DNA from: CAZQQN01 sp964595485
Lineage (GTDB): Bacteria > Bacteroidota > Bacteroidia > CAILMK01 > CAYYUA01
Direction: 5' to 3'
DNA: 64,000 nt
NCBI GenBank assembly: GCA_964595485.1
Contig: CAZQQN010000006.1
Coordinates: forward strand, 28,104 to 92,103
This document shows, in pieces, positions 1 to 8,778 of this stretch (position 1 is the stretch's first letter; each line of letters starts with the position of its first letter). Below the pieces are notes generated by a model. The model made no database searches. It was not told where the DNA came from and saw nothing but the letters and a program-made list of their open reading frames with translations. Made by a program: the position numbers and the translations under genes.

Positions 1-1
1 A

Positions 2-664
2 AGTACCGGGGCTTCAGCTAATGCCTTACTCTCAGAGCAGGAGTATGATCAACTCAAGGTTGAGATTCAATATGTGAAAGGTTATAAACCCACTCAAAGG
101 GCCTTGGATAGTTTCAAAAGCTTCTTAAATGCTAACGTTCATAAATCAAACGGGATAGCATTTAAGAAGACCAAAATTTCGAACCCGGGGGATGATAACA
201 AGTATGATGTAAGCGAGATCATTGATATTGAAGACCAAAACCGTTCCGTTTACAATGAAGGTAGCGAAATTGGCGTTTACTTCTTATTTGTGAATGGAAA
301 GAATAAAGGCGATTCAGACAATGAAAAAACATTGGGTATTGCTTACAGGAACACTTCTATGGTAATCTTTGAGGAAACCATTCAGGGTTTATCAGACGAT
401 ATTGATGAGCCGGAAAGGCATAAACTTGAAAGGGCTGTTATCAATCATGAAATGGGCCATAATCTGGGATTAGTGGACAATGGTTCTCCCATGCAAACGG
501 ATCACCGGGATAAGGATAAAGGTAGTCATTGCGATAACGATAACTGCTTGATGCATTGGACTGTTAAAACTGGTGATGTGGTTGATAAGATCTTAACAGG
601 GGGAAACATCCCAAAACTTGATCAAAATTGCCAGGACGACCTGGAGGCCAATGGTGGTAAATAG
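2..664 (+). CDS. Membrane-type zinc metalloprotease, 5' end missing
   Basis: The reading frame is open from the first bases of the window, so the true start lies upstream; an internal GTG at 74 is unlikely to be the start. The visible part carries the zinc-protease signature HEMGHNLGLVD (around nucleotides 445-477), an HExxHxxGxxD form in which two His and one Asp or His bind zinc and Glu is the catalytic base. A second cluster, with His and two Cys (SHCDNDNC) followed by LMHW, resembles the Met-turn region of metzincin-like enzymes. Proteins of this kind in Bacteroidota are usually lipoproteins or membrane-anchored, but the signal region is not in the window. The gene ends 19 bp before the T9SS Plug gene on the same strand, so the two may be cotranscribed. 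The substrate is unknown. The metalloprotease call is firm; the exact family is less so. Confidence 0.75.
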   Translation, partial: STGASANALLSEQEYDQLKVEIQYVKGYKPTQRALDSFKSFLNANVHKSNGIAFKKTKISNPGDDNKYDVSEIIDIEDQNRSVYNEGSEIGVYFLFVNGKNKGDSDNEKTLGIAYRNTSMVIFEETIQGLSDDIDEPERHKLERAVINHEMGHNLGLVDNGSPMQTDHRDKDKGSHCDNDNCLMHWTVKTGDVVDKILTGGNIPKLDQNCQDDLEANGGK

Positions 665-683
665 GCATAAATACCCTTAATGA

Positions 684-2009
684 ATGGTGTTAAATTCGAA
701 CCTGCTAATAAAAGGCGTTGATTGCAAGCGCTTAATTTTTCTTACCATTATTTTTTGCCAATGGTCACTGGTTGGTCTCGCTGAAGAGGAAGACAAAGTC
801 TGGCGCAATCAAATTTACAAACCCGGCATTCGGTCTGTGATGCTGAAGAAGAATGGTGTTGAAAACTCAATGCCGATTCTTAAATTAGACGGTGGAACCA
901 AGATAAGCTTGTCTTTTGATCACCTGAGTAATGAAATCAAGGATTACCAATATACCATCCAGCACTGCACCCCCGATTGGCGTGCGAGTAATTTGAACAC
1001 AGGGCAGTATATAAAGGGCATTTCCAATGGTATTATCCAGAATTACAACCATTCAATCAATACTTACCATGACTACGTTCGTTACACGGTTACTTTTCCT
1101 TCGAGGAGCATGAAGCCAAAGATAGCAGGAAACTATATTTTAAAGGTTTACGAGAAAGGTGATGAAGAAAACCTGGTTTTGACCAGGCGCTTTTTCGTTT
1201 TAAACGAAAAGGTTACTACCAAAGGGCAGGTGAAGCAAGCTACACTGGTGAAATACCGTGATTATAAGCATGAACTTGACTTTTCAGTAAATTACCAGAA
1301 ACTGGCCAATGTTTCTAACCCGTTTGAGCAGATACAAATTGTGCTCAGGCAAAATCAGCGATGGGATAATGCTATATATGGCTTAGAACCAAGCTTTGTA
1401 GAAGGAAAGCGGTTAGTTTATGATCACCAGGAAGAAAATGTCTTTAATGCCGGCAACGAGTTTCGACCTTTTGATATCCGGTCAGTTCAATATACCCGGA
1501 GAGGGGTTCATACATTAAAACTTGACTCTTTTTACCATGCTCATTTACAAGTGGATGAAGACCGTTCTTACAAAAGCCACAATAGTTATTCTGATATTAA
1601 TGGTAGCCGCATCATAACAAGAAAAGCTAGTAACAAGCCTAAGTTAGAATGTGATTATGTACAAGTCCATTTTTATCTGGATGCTAACCTTTCCCTGGGT
1701 AGTAATGAAGGTATTTACATTTTTGGTGGTCTTACGGACTGGCAGATCTGGGATCGGTTCAAAATGAAATACAATAAAGAAGAGGAGCTGTATTACAATT
1801 CCGTTTTGTTAAAGCAGGGGTATTATGATTACAAATACGTGAAAGCCTCTAATTACGGAACAGATATAAGTGCAAAAGCAATTGAAGGTAGTCATTTTGA
1901 AACAGAAAATGATTACACGATATACGTCTATTTTAAGTCTCCTTTTTTAAACACTTTTAAACTTGTCGGAATGAGCCGCTTGAACTCCGGCATCAATGAA
2001 GATGATTGA
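684..2009 (+). CDS. Type IX secretion system Plug protein (formerly DUF5103)
   Basis: The 441-residue protein has an N-terminal hydrophobic stretch (about residues 17-33, ending GLA) that fits a signal peptide, then a beta-rich region with the motifs KVWRNQIY, IQHCTPDW and YVRYTVTFPS that I recognise from the DUF5103 family. Members of this family were identified as the Plug that closes the periplasmic side of the SprA translocon pore in the T9SS. The C-terminal third (IYIFGGLTDW through YYDYKYV) resembles an immunoglobulin-like or glycogen-binding-like beta fold. It lies just behind the metalloprotease gene with a short gap. The T9SS assignment rests on family knowledge; the sequence itself shows only an exported beta-rich protein. 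Confidence 0.82.
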   Translation: MVLNSNLLIKGVDCKRLIFLTIIFCQWSLVGLAEEEDKVWRNQIYKPGIRSVMLKKNGVENSMPILKLDGGTKISLSFDHLSNEIKDYQYTIQHCTPDWRASNLNTGQYIKGISNGIIQNYNHSINTYHDYVRYTVTFPSRSMKPKIAGNYILKVYEKGDEENLVLTRRFFVLNEKVTTKGQVKQATLVKYRDYKHELDFSVNYQKLANVSNPFEQIQIVLRQNQRWDNAIYGLEPSFVEGKRLVYDHQEENVFNAGNEFRPFDIRSVQYTRRGVHTLKLDSFYHAHLQVDEDRSYKSHNSYSDINGSRIITRKASNKPKLECDYVQVHFYLDANLSLGSNEGIYIFGGLTDWQIWDRFKMKYNKEEELYYNSVLLKQGYYDYKYVKASNYGTDISAKAIEGSHFETENDYTIYVYFKSPFLNTFKLVGMSRLNSGINEDD

Positions 2010-2156
2010 TAAGCTAACTTAAGCCAGGATTTGTTAAAATCCTTTTGTAAATGACTCAGGGAGTAGCATTACCTATAGAATCTACTTGATAATGCCCCCT
2101 AAACCTCCAGCATTTGTGCCTTTTTCAAAATGAGTCCATCCGGGTTTATAAACTGA

Positions 2157-2888
2157 CTACCTATTCGCAAACAGGTTTTGGGTAAGGGTAAAATCATGCT
2201 TTAAGTCCCTGTATCTCATAATTCTAACTTGCTTGCTAATCTCAACCTGGGTACAACTCAAGGTTTGAACCGGCGGCAAATTCCCATCCTCTGAGAAATC
2301 AGCTTCAAAACAACCCATAGCCATTTCTCTGTGTAAGTCCATAAGTTCTCCTGAATCAATAAAGGACTCCGTGGCTAAGTACTGGTGAAAGTATTGATTT
2401 CTTGCATCATGAGACTTTTGGCTATAAAGGCTTGCGGAAGTCCAGAGATATGGTTTATCAGGGTCCAATGTTTGATAGTGCTGGTAACGACCGTCCCATC
2501 GCAATTCAGCAAGTAAGTTTCCATTCCGGAAAGGTTCAAAACAAACCATTGTAAAAGGTTCAATACCCTCGAAGCTTGCTTGAAAGGAAAATCTTTCAAA
2601 ACTCTCATAATCGAAAGCATCGAGTAAAACAAGTCCCCTGCTTTTACGGTAAGGCGGGTTTGATTGGTGGGCCTCAAACGCTCCATTCATCAAGTTAACG
2701 ACTTTTCCCGATGAAGTGCTCGCGATCCAGGTTCCACCCTTGTCGCCATCTTGGGGGTAAAATGCTGATTGGGATTCTTTTACCGCTTTAGCAGGAAAAT
2801 CAGCGGATTTTCTTTCAGGACTCTCGTCCCGGTTCGCTGTTATGATCACTTGGTCCGGTGATCTGGGCAAATAAGTCAATACGCACAA
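2157..2888 (-). CDS. NRDE (TANGO2-like) family protein
   Basis: The 243-residue protein begins MCVLTY and carries the defining Asn-Arg-Asp-Glu tetrad at residues 19-22 (ITANRDESPER). The Cys at position 2 is typical of the family and suggests an Ntn-hydrolase-like processed N terminus, although no activity is settled. A GGTWIA motif follows near residue 50, as in other members. There is no signal peptide, so it should be cytoplasmic. Eukaryotic TANGO2 has been linked to heme handling and to lipid metabolism; whether this holds in bacteria is unknown. The gene stands alone, convergent with the Plug gene and divergent from the VWA gene. Confidence 0.85.
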   Translation of the reverse strand: MCVLTYLPRSPDQVIITANRDESPERKSADFPAKAVKESQSAFYPQDGDKGGTWIASTSSGKVVNLMNGAFEAHQSNPPYRKSRGLVLLDAFDYESFERFSFQASFEGIEPFTMVCFEPFRNGNLLAELRWDGRYQHYQTLDPDKPYLWTSASLYSQKSHDARNQYFHQYLATESFIDSGELMDLHREMAMGCFEADFSEDGNLPPVQTLSCTQVEISKQVRIMRYRDLKHDFTLTQNLFANR

Positions 2889-3040
2889 TTGAAGATAGCC
2901 TGGTTTTTCAAAATTTCAAGTCTAAATTACTGAATCGGCAATAATTTGGCCATTAAAAAGCTGCAAAATTTAAAGCCTTTTTTAAAACCAAACCTTTGAT
3001 CCATTCGTTTAAAAATTGAACTTTCTTAAGAAAATTCACT

Positions 3041-4153
3041 ATGATCGGTCATTTATTTACAGACTATATACCTGAAGAACAAAAGCCGGAAAAACAGTTT
3101 GAAGACTTACTAAATCTCTTTCTTCAAATTATGACCTACAACTCGGGGGATGTGGATGAGGCCCTGAACTGGATGAGAACCCTCGATGATAAATACCAAT
3201 TTACTTCTGAAGATTACTCGATGGATGATTTTATTCAGGATCTGAAGGATAAAGGTTATATAACGGACGATCCAAAAGGCAATGGTGGTGGTGGTAAAAT
3301 GGGTTTAACTGCTAAATCCGAACAAACCATCAGGCAGCAATCCCTTGAAGAGATATTTGGTAAGCTGAAGAAAGGCGGTGCGGGCAATCATCGCACGCCT
3401 CACCAAGGAAATGGTGATGAGCCAACAACAGATAGGCGCTCTTTCCAATTTGGTGATACACCTGAGAATATTGCTATGACCGATTCCATCCGTAATGCCC
3501 AGGTAAATCACGGCGTAGGCGATTTTCACCTTACTGAAGACGACTTAGAAGTCACTGAGCGGGAATACAAGGCTCAAATGTCAACGGTTCTAATGATTGA
3601 CATTTCCCACTCCATGATTCTTTATGGTGAAGACCGGATAACGCCGGCAAAAAAAACCGCCATGGCCTTATCAGAAATGATAACCCGAAAATACCCTAAA
3701 GACACTCTGGACATTATTGTTTTTGGTAATGATGCATGGCAAATAAAAATAAAAGACCTACCTTATCTTGAAGTAGGCCCTTATCACACCAACACCATTG
3801 CAGGGCTGGAATTAGCCATGGATTTGCTGCGGCGGAAGAAAGAAGCCAATAAGCAGATATTTATGATTACAGATGGCAAGCCCACCTGCATGAAAGTTGG
3901 CTTGAAATATTACAACAACCCATTTGGGCTTGATACGGAGATTTTGAATAAAACACTTAACTTGGCCCGCCAGTGCAGAAAGCAGGATATTCTCATTAAT
4001 ACTTTCATGGTTGCCTCAGATCCCTACTTACAACAATTTGTAAGAGAATTTACCGAGGCCAACAATGGAAAAGCTTTTTATACAAGCCTTGACGGCCTTG
4101 GTCAATTCATTTTTGAGGACTACGAAAGGAATCGTAGCAAGCGGGTTCGCTAA
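3041..4153 (+). CDS. VWA-domain protein of a MoxR-VWA pair
   Basis: The 370-residue protein has a helical, glycine-rich N-terminal half and a C-terminal von Willebrand A domain. The metal-ion-dependent adhesion site is intact: Asp187-x-Ser189-x-Ser191 in MIDISHSM, and a second Asp in the ITDGKPT loop near residue 276. It is followed 70 bp downstream by a MoxR-type AAA+ ATPase on the same strand. In such pairs the ATPase and the VWA protein work together like the BchI/BchD parts of magnesium chelatase, often to insert metals or mature protein complexes. No signal peptide is visible, so it is likely cytoplasmic. The client is not indicated by the neighbours. Confidence 0.85.
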   Translation: MIGHLFTDYIPEEQKPEKQFEDLLNLFLQIMTYNSGDVDEALNWMRTLDDKYQFTSEDYSMDDFIQDLKDKGYITDDPKGNGGGGKMGLTAKSEQTIRQQSLEEIFGKLKKGGAGNHRTPHQGNGDEPTTDRRSFQFGDTPENIAMTDSIRNAQVNHGVGDFHLTEDDLEVTEREYKAQMSTVLMIDISHSMILYGEDRITPAKKTAMALSEMITRKYPKDTLDIIVFGNDAWQIKIKDLPYLEVGPYHTNTIAGLELAMDLLRRKKEANKQIFMITDGKPTCMKVGLKYYNNPFGLDTEILNKTLNLARQCRKQDILINTFMVASDPYLQQFVREFTEANNGKAFYTSLDGLGQFIFEDYERNRSKRVR

Positions 4154-4223
4154 CAAACACTTTTTGCTTTTTTACTAAATACCCATTATCAAATAAAGCT
4201 TTACATCAAACACTTTTTTAACT

Positions 4224-5750
4224 ATGACCAAAGAATTTCTTCAGAACGTTGACCAAATCCATACGATAAAAGATCTCAAAGCTCACGGATACGAATTAAA
4301 GTCCGTGAAGCAAGAGTTGAGAGAAAACCTAATAGAAAGCATGCGTAATGATGAAAACCCCTTCAAAGGCGTACTGGGGTTTGACAGGACGGTTATACCG
4401 GATATTCAACGTGCTGTGCTTTCCAATCATAACATGATCTTGCTGGGGTTAAGAGGCCAGGCCAAAACCAGAATAGCCCGGCTGTTAACCAATTTATTGG
4501 ATGAGTACATCCCTATTGTAAAAGGTTCTGAATTAAATGATGATCCCTTTAATCCCCTATCCAAGGAAGCCAGGGATTTGGTAAATGATAAAGGCGATGA
4601 AACCCCCATAGAATGGGTTCACCGGGAAGATCGCTTCACAGAAAAATTAGCAACACCGGATGTCACCGTTGCCGACTTAATCGGAGATGTGGACCCAATT
4701 AAAGCAGCTTCAATGAAGTTACCGTATTCAGATGAAAGGGTGATCCATTTTGGCCTTGTCCCAAGGTCCAATAGGGGCCTTTTTGTTATCAATGAGCTGC
4801 CTGACCTCCAAGCCAGGATTCAAGTAGCTTTGTTTAATATTCTTCAGGAAGGGGATATTCAAATAAGGGGATTTCGGTTAAGAATGCCCTTGGATATACA
4901 ATTCATATTTACTGCCAATCCAGAGGATTATACCAACCGTGGTACTATTGTGACGCCATTGAAAGACCGGATTGATAGTCAAATTTTAACCCACTATCCG
5001 AAATCGCTTGATACATCCAAAGCAATTACCAAGCAGGAAGCCCGTAAACATGATCAACAAGAAGAGCTTGTAGAAATGCCTACGCTTGCTGAAGACCTGA
5101 TAGAACAAGTGGCCTTTGAAGCCCGTAACAGTGAATATGTAGATGAGCAGAGTGGTGTTTCCGCACGTTTGACGATTTCGGGGTATGAAAATGTTTTGAG
5201 TGCTGTGGAAAGGAGAACACTCCTCAATAAAGAGAAAAAGGGTTATGTACGAATTGCAGACTTTGTTGGGCTAATCCCTTCTATAACAGGAAAGATTGAA
5301 CTTGTTTACGAAGGTGAGCAGGAAGGCCCGGCCAACGTTGCTCATATGTTAATTGGGAAAGCTATCAGGGAGCAATTTGTAAACTACTTTCCAGACCCTC
5401 AACAAATCAACAAAAAAGAAGGCACCAATCCCTATAGTGACATTATTCAATGGTTTGGAAAAGGCGAGATGGTAGAATTGTTTCATGATATGACCGAAAA
5501 AGCGTATGCAGATACTTTGAATAATGTCAATGGTTTAGCCAAATTAGTTGATCATCACTATCCCAAAGCCCGGAAACAACATAAGTTGTTGCTAATGGAA
5601 TTTGTTCTTCATGGCTTGGCTGAATATTCATTGCTAAGTAAGCACAGTATAGAAGAGGGGCAAACCTTCAAAGATCTGCTTAGCGGCATGATGGATTTTG
5701 GTGATGAAGAAAGTGGGTTTGAAGGTGAAGAAGGTGGTCAGTGGCTCTAA
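4224..5750 (+). CDS. MoxR-family AAA+ ATPase (magnesium-chelatase-like)
   Basis: The 508-residue protein has an AAA+ core with the Walker A motif GLRGQAKTR (about residues 75-83), a Walker B-like strand ending LFVINELPDL, and the sensor region FIFTANPEDYTNRG. This order is that of the MoxR/magnesium chelatase ChlI group. The C-terminal part is helical with an acidic glycine-rich tail (DEESGFEGEEGG). It lies directly behind the VWA gene and is almost certainly its partner: the ATPase hexamer would remodel a client recognised by the VWA protein. The metal or client is not revealed here. The product is cytoplasmic. Confidence 0.87.
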   Translation: MTKEFLQNVDQIHTIKDLKAHGYELKSVKQELRENLIESMRNDENPFKGVLGFDRTVIPDIQRAVLSNHNMILLGLRGQAKTRIARLLTNLLDEYIPIVKGSELNDDPFNPLSKEARDLVNDKGDETPIEWVHREDRFTEKLATPDVTVADLIGDVDPIKAASMKLPYSDERVIHFGLVPRSNRGLFVINELPDLQARIQVALFNILQEGDIQIRGFRLRMPLDIQFIFTANPEDYTNRGTIVTPLKDRIDSQILTHYPKSLDTSKAITKQEARKHDQQEELVEMPTLAEDLIEQVAFEARNSEYVDEQSGVSARLTISGYENVLSAVERRTLLNKEKKGYVRIADFVGLIPSITGKIELVYEGEQEGPANVAHMLIGKAIREQFVNYFPDPQQINKKEGTNPYSDIIQWFGKGEMVELFHDMTEKAYADTLNNVNGLAKLVDHHYPKARKQHKLLLMEFVLHGLAEYSLLSKHSIEEGQTFKDLLSGMMDFGDEESGFEGEEGGQWL

Positions 5751-5790
5751 AAGATTTTCTGCGGGCTTTACAAATTCACTAAAGTATTTA

Positions 5791-5827
5791 AACGCTAATT
5801 GAGGTTTTTATTTTGAAAACCGCGTTA
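5791..5827. terminator. Possible bidirectional terminator between convergent genes
   Basis: The stretch contains nested complementary arms: AACGC (5791-5795) with GCGTT (5822-5826), and GGTTTT (5803-5808) with AAAACC (5816-5821). It lies between the ends of two converging genes, where a shared terminator is expected. The stem has an unpaired stretch on the 5' side, so its strength is uncertain. Confidence 0.45.
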
Positions 5828-5833
5828 GCCCTT

Positions 5834-6754
5834 TTAGCTCTGATACCATGGCTCCCATCCCTTACCTTTCATTCCGTAATCAAAATAGGAAGGATGAAGT
5901 ATTTCTCCAAGAATTTTAAGTGATTCCAATAGCCTTGGCCCTGATCGGTTGAAGTACTGATGGCCATCTGCTATATAAATTTCTTTATTTTTTACTGCAT
6001 CAAGCTGCTGCCATCCTTTGTATTGTTCTAAGGTAGCCATTTCCGCTTTGGTTTGTGTCATATCAAAACCGCAGGGTGTTACGATAATCTTATCAGGATT
6101 AGCGCTGGCAAGGGCTTCAAAATCCTGAATCGGTGAATGCTGGCCTTCCTTAGTGAAAAGGTTCAGGCCACCTGCATATTCCACTAACTTTGGAATCCAG
6201 TTACCACCAAACATCAGTGGGTCAATCCATTCAATTATTGCTGTTCTTGGGTTAGCTACAATGTGAGAAGCTTTTTCAGCTATATCAGCCATTTCCCGCT
6301 CAATATTATCCTTTAACCGCTGGCTTGCATTCGGGTCCCCGATGCCTTCACCGATCTTATCAAAATCTTCCCAAACCTCCTGCAGTGTATTGGGCATGAG
6401 GGTTACAATTTTAGGCTGATAATTTAAGTATTGTTCAACGGCTACGTGTACGTCATCCGGACTGGCTGCACACAATTCACATTGCATTTGTGTAATGATA
6501 ACATCCGGCTGAAGTTTTTGAAGTTGATCGCCATCCACTTCATAAACCGATAATCCCTGCTGTACCAAATTTTGAACATTGGCATCAATGGTTTTACTTG
6601 GCCCTTCAGGTAATACTTTGGATTTTGTGCAAGCTGGTAAATTAGCTATCCATGCTGGGTAATCACATTCATGGGAACAGCCAACTAAATGATCTCCATA
6701 GCCCATTGCGCAAACAATTTCTGTTGCATTGGGAAGTAACGATACAATGTTCAT
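5834..6754 (-). CDS. Cobalamin-binding-type periplasmic-binding-fold protein
   Basis: This 306-residue protein belongs to the BtuF/FepB group of class III substrate-binding proteins. The start MNIVSLLPNATEIVCAMG, the DVIITQ strand and the CELCAAS segment match the 'cobalamin-binding protein' branch of COG0614. It starts directly with the first beta strand and has no signal peptide or lipobox, unlike a true ABC-transporter binding protein, so it would stay in the cytoplasm as annotated. No btuC, btuD or TonB receptor is next to it. It might bind a corrinoid or heme-like ligand in the cell, or an export signal may have been lost; I see no good upstream start codon that would supply one. Confidence 0.75.
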   Translation of the reverse strand: MNIVSLLPNATEIVCAMGYGDHLVGCSHECDYPAWIANLPACTKSKVLPEGPSKTIDANVQNLVQQGLSVYEVDGDQLQKLQPDVIITQMQCELCAASPDDVHVAVEQYLNYQPKIVTLMPNTLQEVWEDFDKIGEGIGDPNASQRLKDNIEREMADIAEKASHIVANPRTAIIEWIDPLMFGGNWIPKLVEYAGGLNLFTKEGQHSPIQDFEALASANPDKIIVTPCGFDMTQTKAEMATLEQYKGWQQLDAVKNKEIYIADGHQYFNRSGPRLLESLKILGEILHPSYFDYGMKGKGWEPWYQS

Positions 6755-6898
6755 AATGCTTCATTTCTGATTTTTTACATCCCCCTTATAAAATCAAGAA
6801 CGGCAGTTAACGGAGTTTATTAGCGTAGAATTTAGTTCATACGATCTGAATTTGAATTTGTTAGTTTATAAAGGTTTGTAATTTTTTATGCTTTGAAA

Positions 6899-7312
6899 CT
6901 ATGCATTGTTAAAATAATTTTGATATAGATTTTCTAACCTTTCTGGCGTCAAAGGCTTTATGATATAATCACTTACTTCTGGATACTGATTGGCTTTTTC
7001 AATGTCCTCTTCATAAACGGATGAGGATAGCATCAATAAAACAGGCTGCCTATCAAACTTATCAATCATTCTTTTATAAACTTCAAGAAATTCCCAACCA
7101 TCCATAGATGGCATGTTAATATCCAGTAATATCAAATCGGGAGCACTTGTGTCATGACTATTTTTAGCATTGTCCAGATAATCCAATCCTTCCTGCCCAC
7201 TGAGAAAGGTCTTTACCTCATCTGCATAGCCGCTACGTGAAATAACTTTGGCACAGACAAAATTATTGATCTCATCATCGTCTATAACAAGCACTTTATT
7301 TAAATTAACCAT
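6899..7312 (-). CDS. Single-domain response regulator (receiver only)
   Basis: The 137-residue protein is a lone receiver domain. The acidic pocket is at Asp11-13, the phospho-acceptor is Asp64 in LILLDINMP, the switch Ser/Thr lies in MLSSS, and the conserved Lys is in IIKPLTP near residue 119. There is no DNA-binding or enzymatic output domain. Such proteins in Bacteroidota usually relay phosphate within hybrid histidine-kinase networks. No kinase gene is adjacent, so the partner is unknown. Confidence 0.92.
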   Translation of the reverse strand: MVNLNKVLVIDDDEINNFVCAKVISRSGYADEVKTFLSGQEGLDYLDNAKNSHDTSAPDLILLDINMPSMDGWEFLEVYKRMIDKFDRQPVLLMLSSSVYEEDIEKANQYPEVSDYIIKPLTPERLENLYQNYFNNA

Positions 7313-7380
7313 TTTTTTTACCTTCTAATACTAAATGAGATACTCTCAACTAGAAAAATGTGATTATTCCATTGGATTCT

Positions 7381-7388
7381 CAAAGCTA
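7381..7388 (-). promoter_or_regulatory. Candidate -7 box for the response regulator
   Basis: Read on the minus strand the bases are TAGCTTTG, which fits the Bacteroidota -7 consensus TAnnTTTG, about 70 bp upstream of the response-regulator start. No convincing -33 TTG element is seen at the usual distance, so this is a weak call. Confidence 0.35.
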
Positions 7389-7487
7389 ATAAAATTAATG
7401 ACTTTTATTTTTTTCAGACTAAAATATTTCTTTAAAAGCAAGGGAACCGACAAACAAATTTTTTATTTATTTTTTGATGCAAGCTAA

Positions 7488-7506
7488 CTTCAGTATGCTA
7501 CTGAAG
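7488..7506. repeat. Perfect 8-bp inverted repeat upstream of the NUDIX gene
   Basis: CTTCAGTA and TACTGAAG are exact reverse complements separated by TGC. The repeat ends about 40 bp before the NUDIX start codon. It could be a short 5' leader hairpin or an operator for a dimeric regulator; it has no following T-run that would mark a terminator for the plus strand. Confidence 0.5.
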
Positions 7507-7547
7507 GGATAAATTCGTGTATTATAGCAAATCAGCTTGTTTTAACT

Positions 7548-8201
7548 ATGACCTTGACCAATTTTTTCGAGTTATTAAAGGTAAGGATTGAAAATTCAGG
7601 ACTGCCCGGAGAGGCTGCTCAGTTTAAAATGGCACCCGGAAATCGAGCCGCGGAGCCTTCAGATCAATCAAAGGTTAAAAATGGCGGGGTTTTGATATTA
7701 TTATACCCTGGCAAGAGAAGTAATTGTCTTTTATTAACGCTTAGGGCTGAATATCCCGGTGTTCACAGTGGTCAGGTAAGCTTTCCGGGGGGTCGTATGG
7801 AGGAAAATGATAAAAATCTGGCAGAAACCGCACTCAGGGAAACTGAGGAAGAAACAGGGGTTTCAAAAAATGCCATATCGTTAATCGGGCGTTTGTCATC
7901 CTTGTACATTCCACCGAGTAACTTCATGGTTTATCCTTTCATAGGTTATGCCATTAAAAAACCTGACTTTGCCCATGATCCCAAAGAGGTCAGTTCCCTG
8001 ATTGAAGTTCCGATAGAGCTATTAAAGTCCAAAAGCATTTGGAAACGAGGTAAAATACAGTTGGCCAACGGCGATTTTTTAACTTGCCCTTATTTTACAA
8101 TATCGGATCACATAGTATGGGGCGCTACAGCAATGATTCTAAGTGAATTTATTGATTTAATCTGCAATCCCAACCCGATAAAATTTGACAACTATGCATG
8201 A
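7548..8201 (+). CDS. NUDIX hydrolase, CoA pyrophosphatase type
   Basis: The 217-residue protein has a complete Nudix box: GG near residue 80, then RETEEETG near residue 100, matching GX5EX7REUXEEXGU. Upstream of the box the segment HSGQVSFPGGR is the signature of the NudL/CoAse subgroup, whose members cleave coenzyme A and acyl-CoA to 3',5'-ADP and phosphopantetheine using Mg or Mn. There is no signal peptide. Its stop codon overlaps the start of guaD by 8 bp, so the two are cotranslated. The exact nucleotide substrate cannot be proved from sequence. Confidence 0.85.
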   Translation: MTLTNFFELLKVRIENSGLPGEAAQFKMAPGNRAAEPSDQSKVKNGGVLILLYPGKRSNCLLLTLRAEYPGVHSGQVSFPGGRMEENDKNLAETALRETEEETGVSKNAISLIGRLSSLYIPPSNFMVYPFIGYAIKKPDFAHDPKEVSSLIEVPIELLKSKSIWKRGKIQLANGDFLTCPYFTISDHIVWGATAMILSEFIDLICNPNPIKFDNYA

Positions 8202-8673
8202 TGAAGAAATCAAAGCCTTTTTAAGCCAGGCTATTGAATTGGCAAGGAAAAATATAACTCACAATAATGGCGGTCCATTTGGCGCTTTAGTAGTGAAAGA
8301 TGGATCAGTGGTAGGATCAAGTGAAAATTTGGTAACATCAACACCGGATCCCACTGCCCATGCTGAGATAGTCGCCATCCGTAAGGCGAGTCAATATTTG
8401 AATACATTTGACCTTACCGGAAGTATTTTATTTACTTCCTGTGAACCATGTCCCATGTGTTTGGGAGCTGTTTACTGGGCCAGGCTGAATCAAGTTTACT
8501 ATGCTGCCCTGCATTCGGATGCCGCTAAGGTCGGTTTTGACGACAAGTTTATTTATGAGGAACTTAAGGCTCCCATTGACCAAAGGGCCATTCCATTTGA
8601 GCAGCTATTGCAGGAAGATGGAAAACAAGTTTTTAAGGAATGGGACGAAAAAACCGATAAAATCATGTATTAA
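8194..8673 (+). CDS. guaD: Guanine deaminase (cytidine-deaminase fold)
   Basis: The protein is about 159 residues from the ATG at 8194, which I prefer over a TTG at 8185. Zinc ligands and the proton-shuttle Glu are in PTAHAE and SCEPCPMC. The segments NGGPFGAL, HSDAAKVGFDD and FIYEEL match Bacillus-type GuaD closely, including the C-terminal residues that distinguish guanine deaminase from tRNA deaminases. The reaction is guanine plus water to xanthine plus ammonia, a purine salvage or catabolic step in the cytoplasm. It overlaps the NUDIX gene by 8 bp. A second member of the fold, TadA, lies at 14.1 kb. Confidence 0.88.
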   Translation: MHDEEIKAFLSQAIELARKNITHNNGGPFGALVVKDGSVVGSSENLVTSTPDPTAHAEIVAIRKASQYLNTFDLTGSILFTSCEPCPMCLGAVYWARLNQVYYAALHSDAAKVGFDDKFIYEELKAPIDQRAIPFEQLLQEDGKQVFKEWDEKTDKIMY

Positions 8674-8710
8674 TAATCGAAATGTTTTAAAAGAAAAAGG
8701 AATAATAAGT

Positions 8711-8766
8711 AAAAAGCCCAGGAGGGTGGACAAATGCGTTTGCCCACCCAGTGAAATGGCTTTTTT
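8711..8766. terminator. Strong bidirectional terminator between guaD and gapA
   Basis: AAAAAGCC (8711-8718) pairs with GGCTTTTTT (8758-8766) around an inner stem GGGTGG/CAAA against TTTG/CCACCC (8724-8749). With an A-run on one side and a T-run on the other it can end transcription from both strands, which suits its place between two converging genes. Confidence 0.85.
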
Positions 8767-8778
8767 CAGGAAAGCTCC

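Noticed and set aside
6755..6898. Cobalamin riboswitch ahead of the cobalamin-binding-type gene
   Set aside because: The 5' leader shows no B12-box-like sequence or long paired structure.
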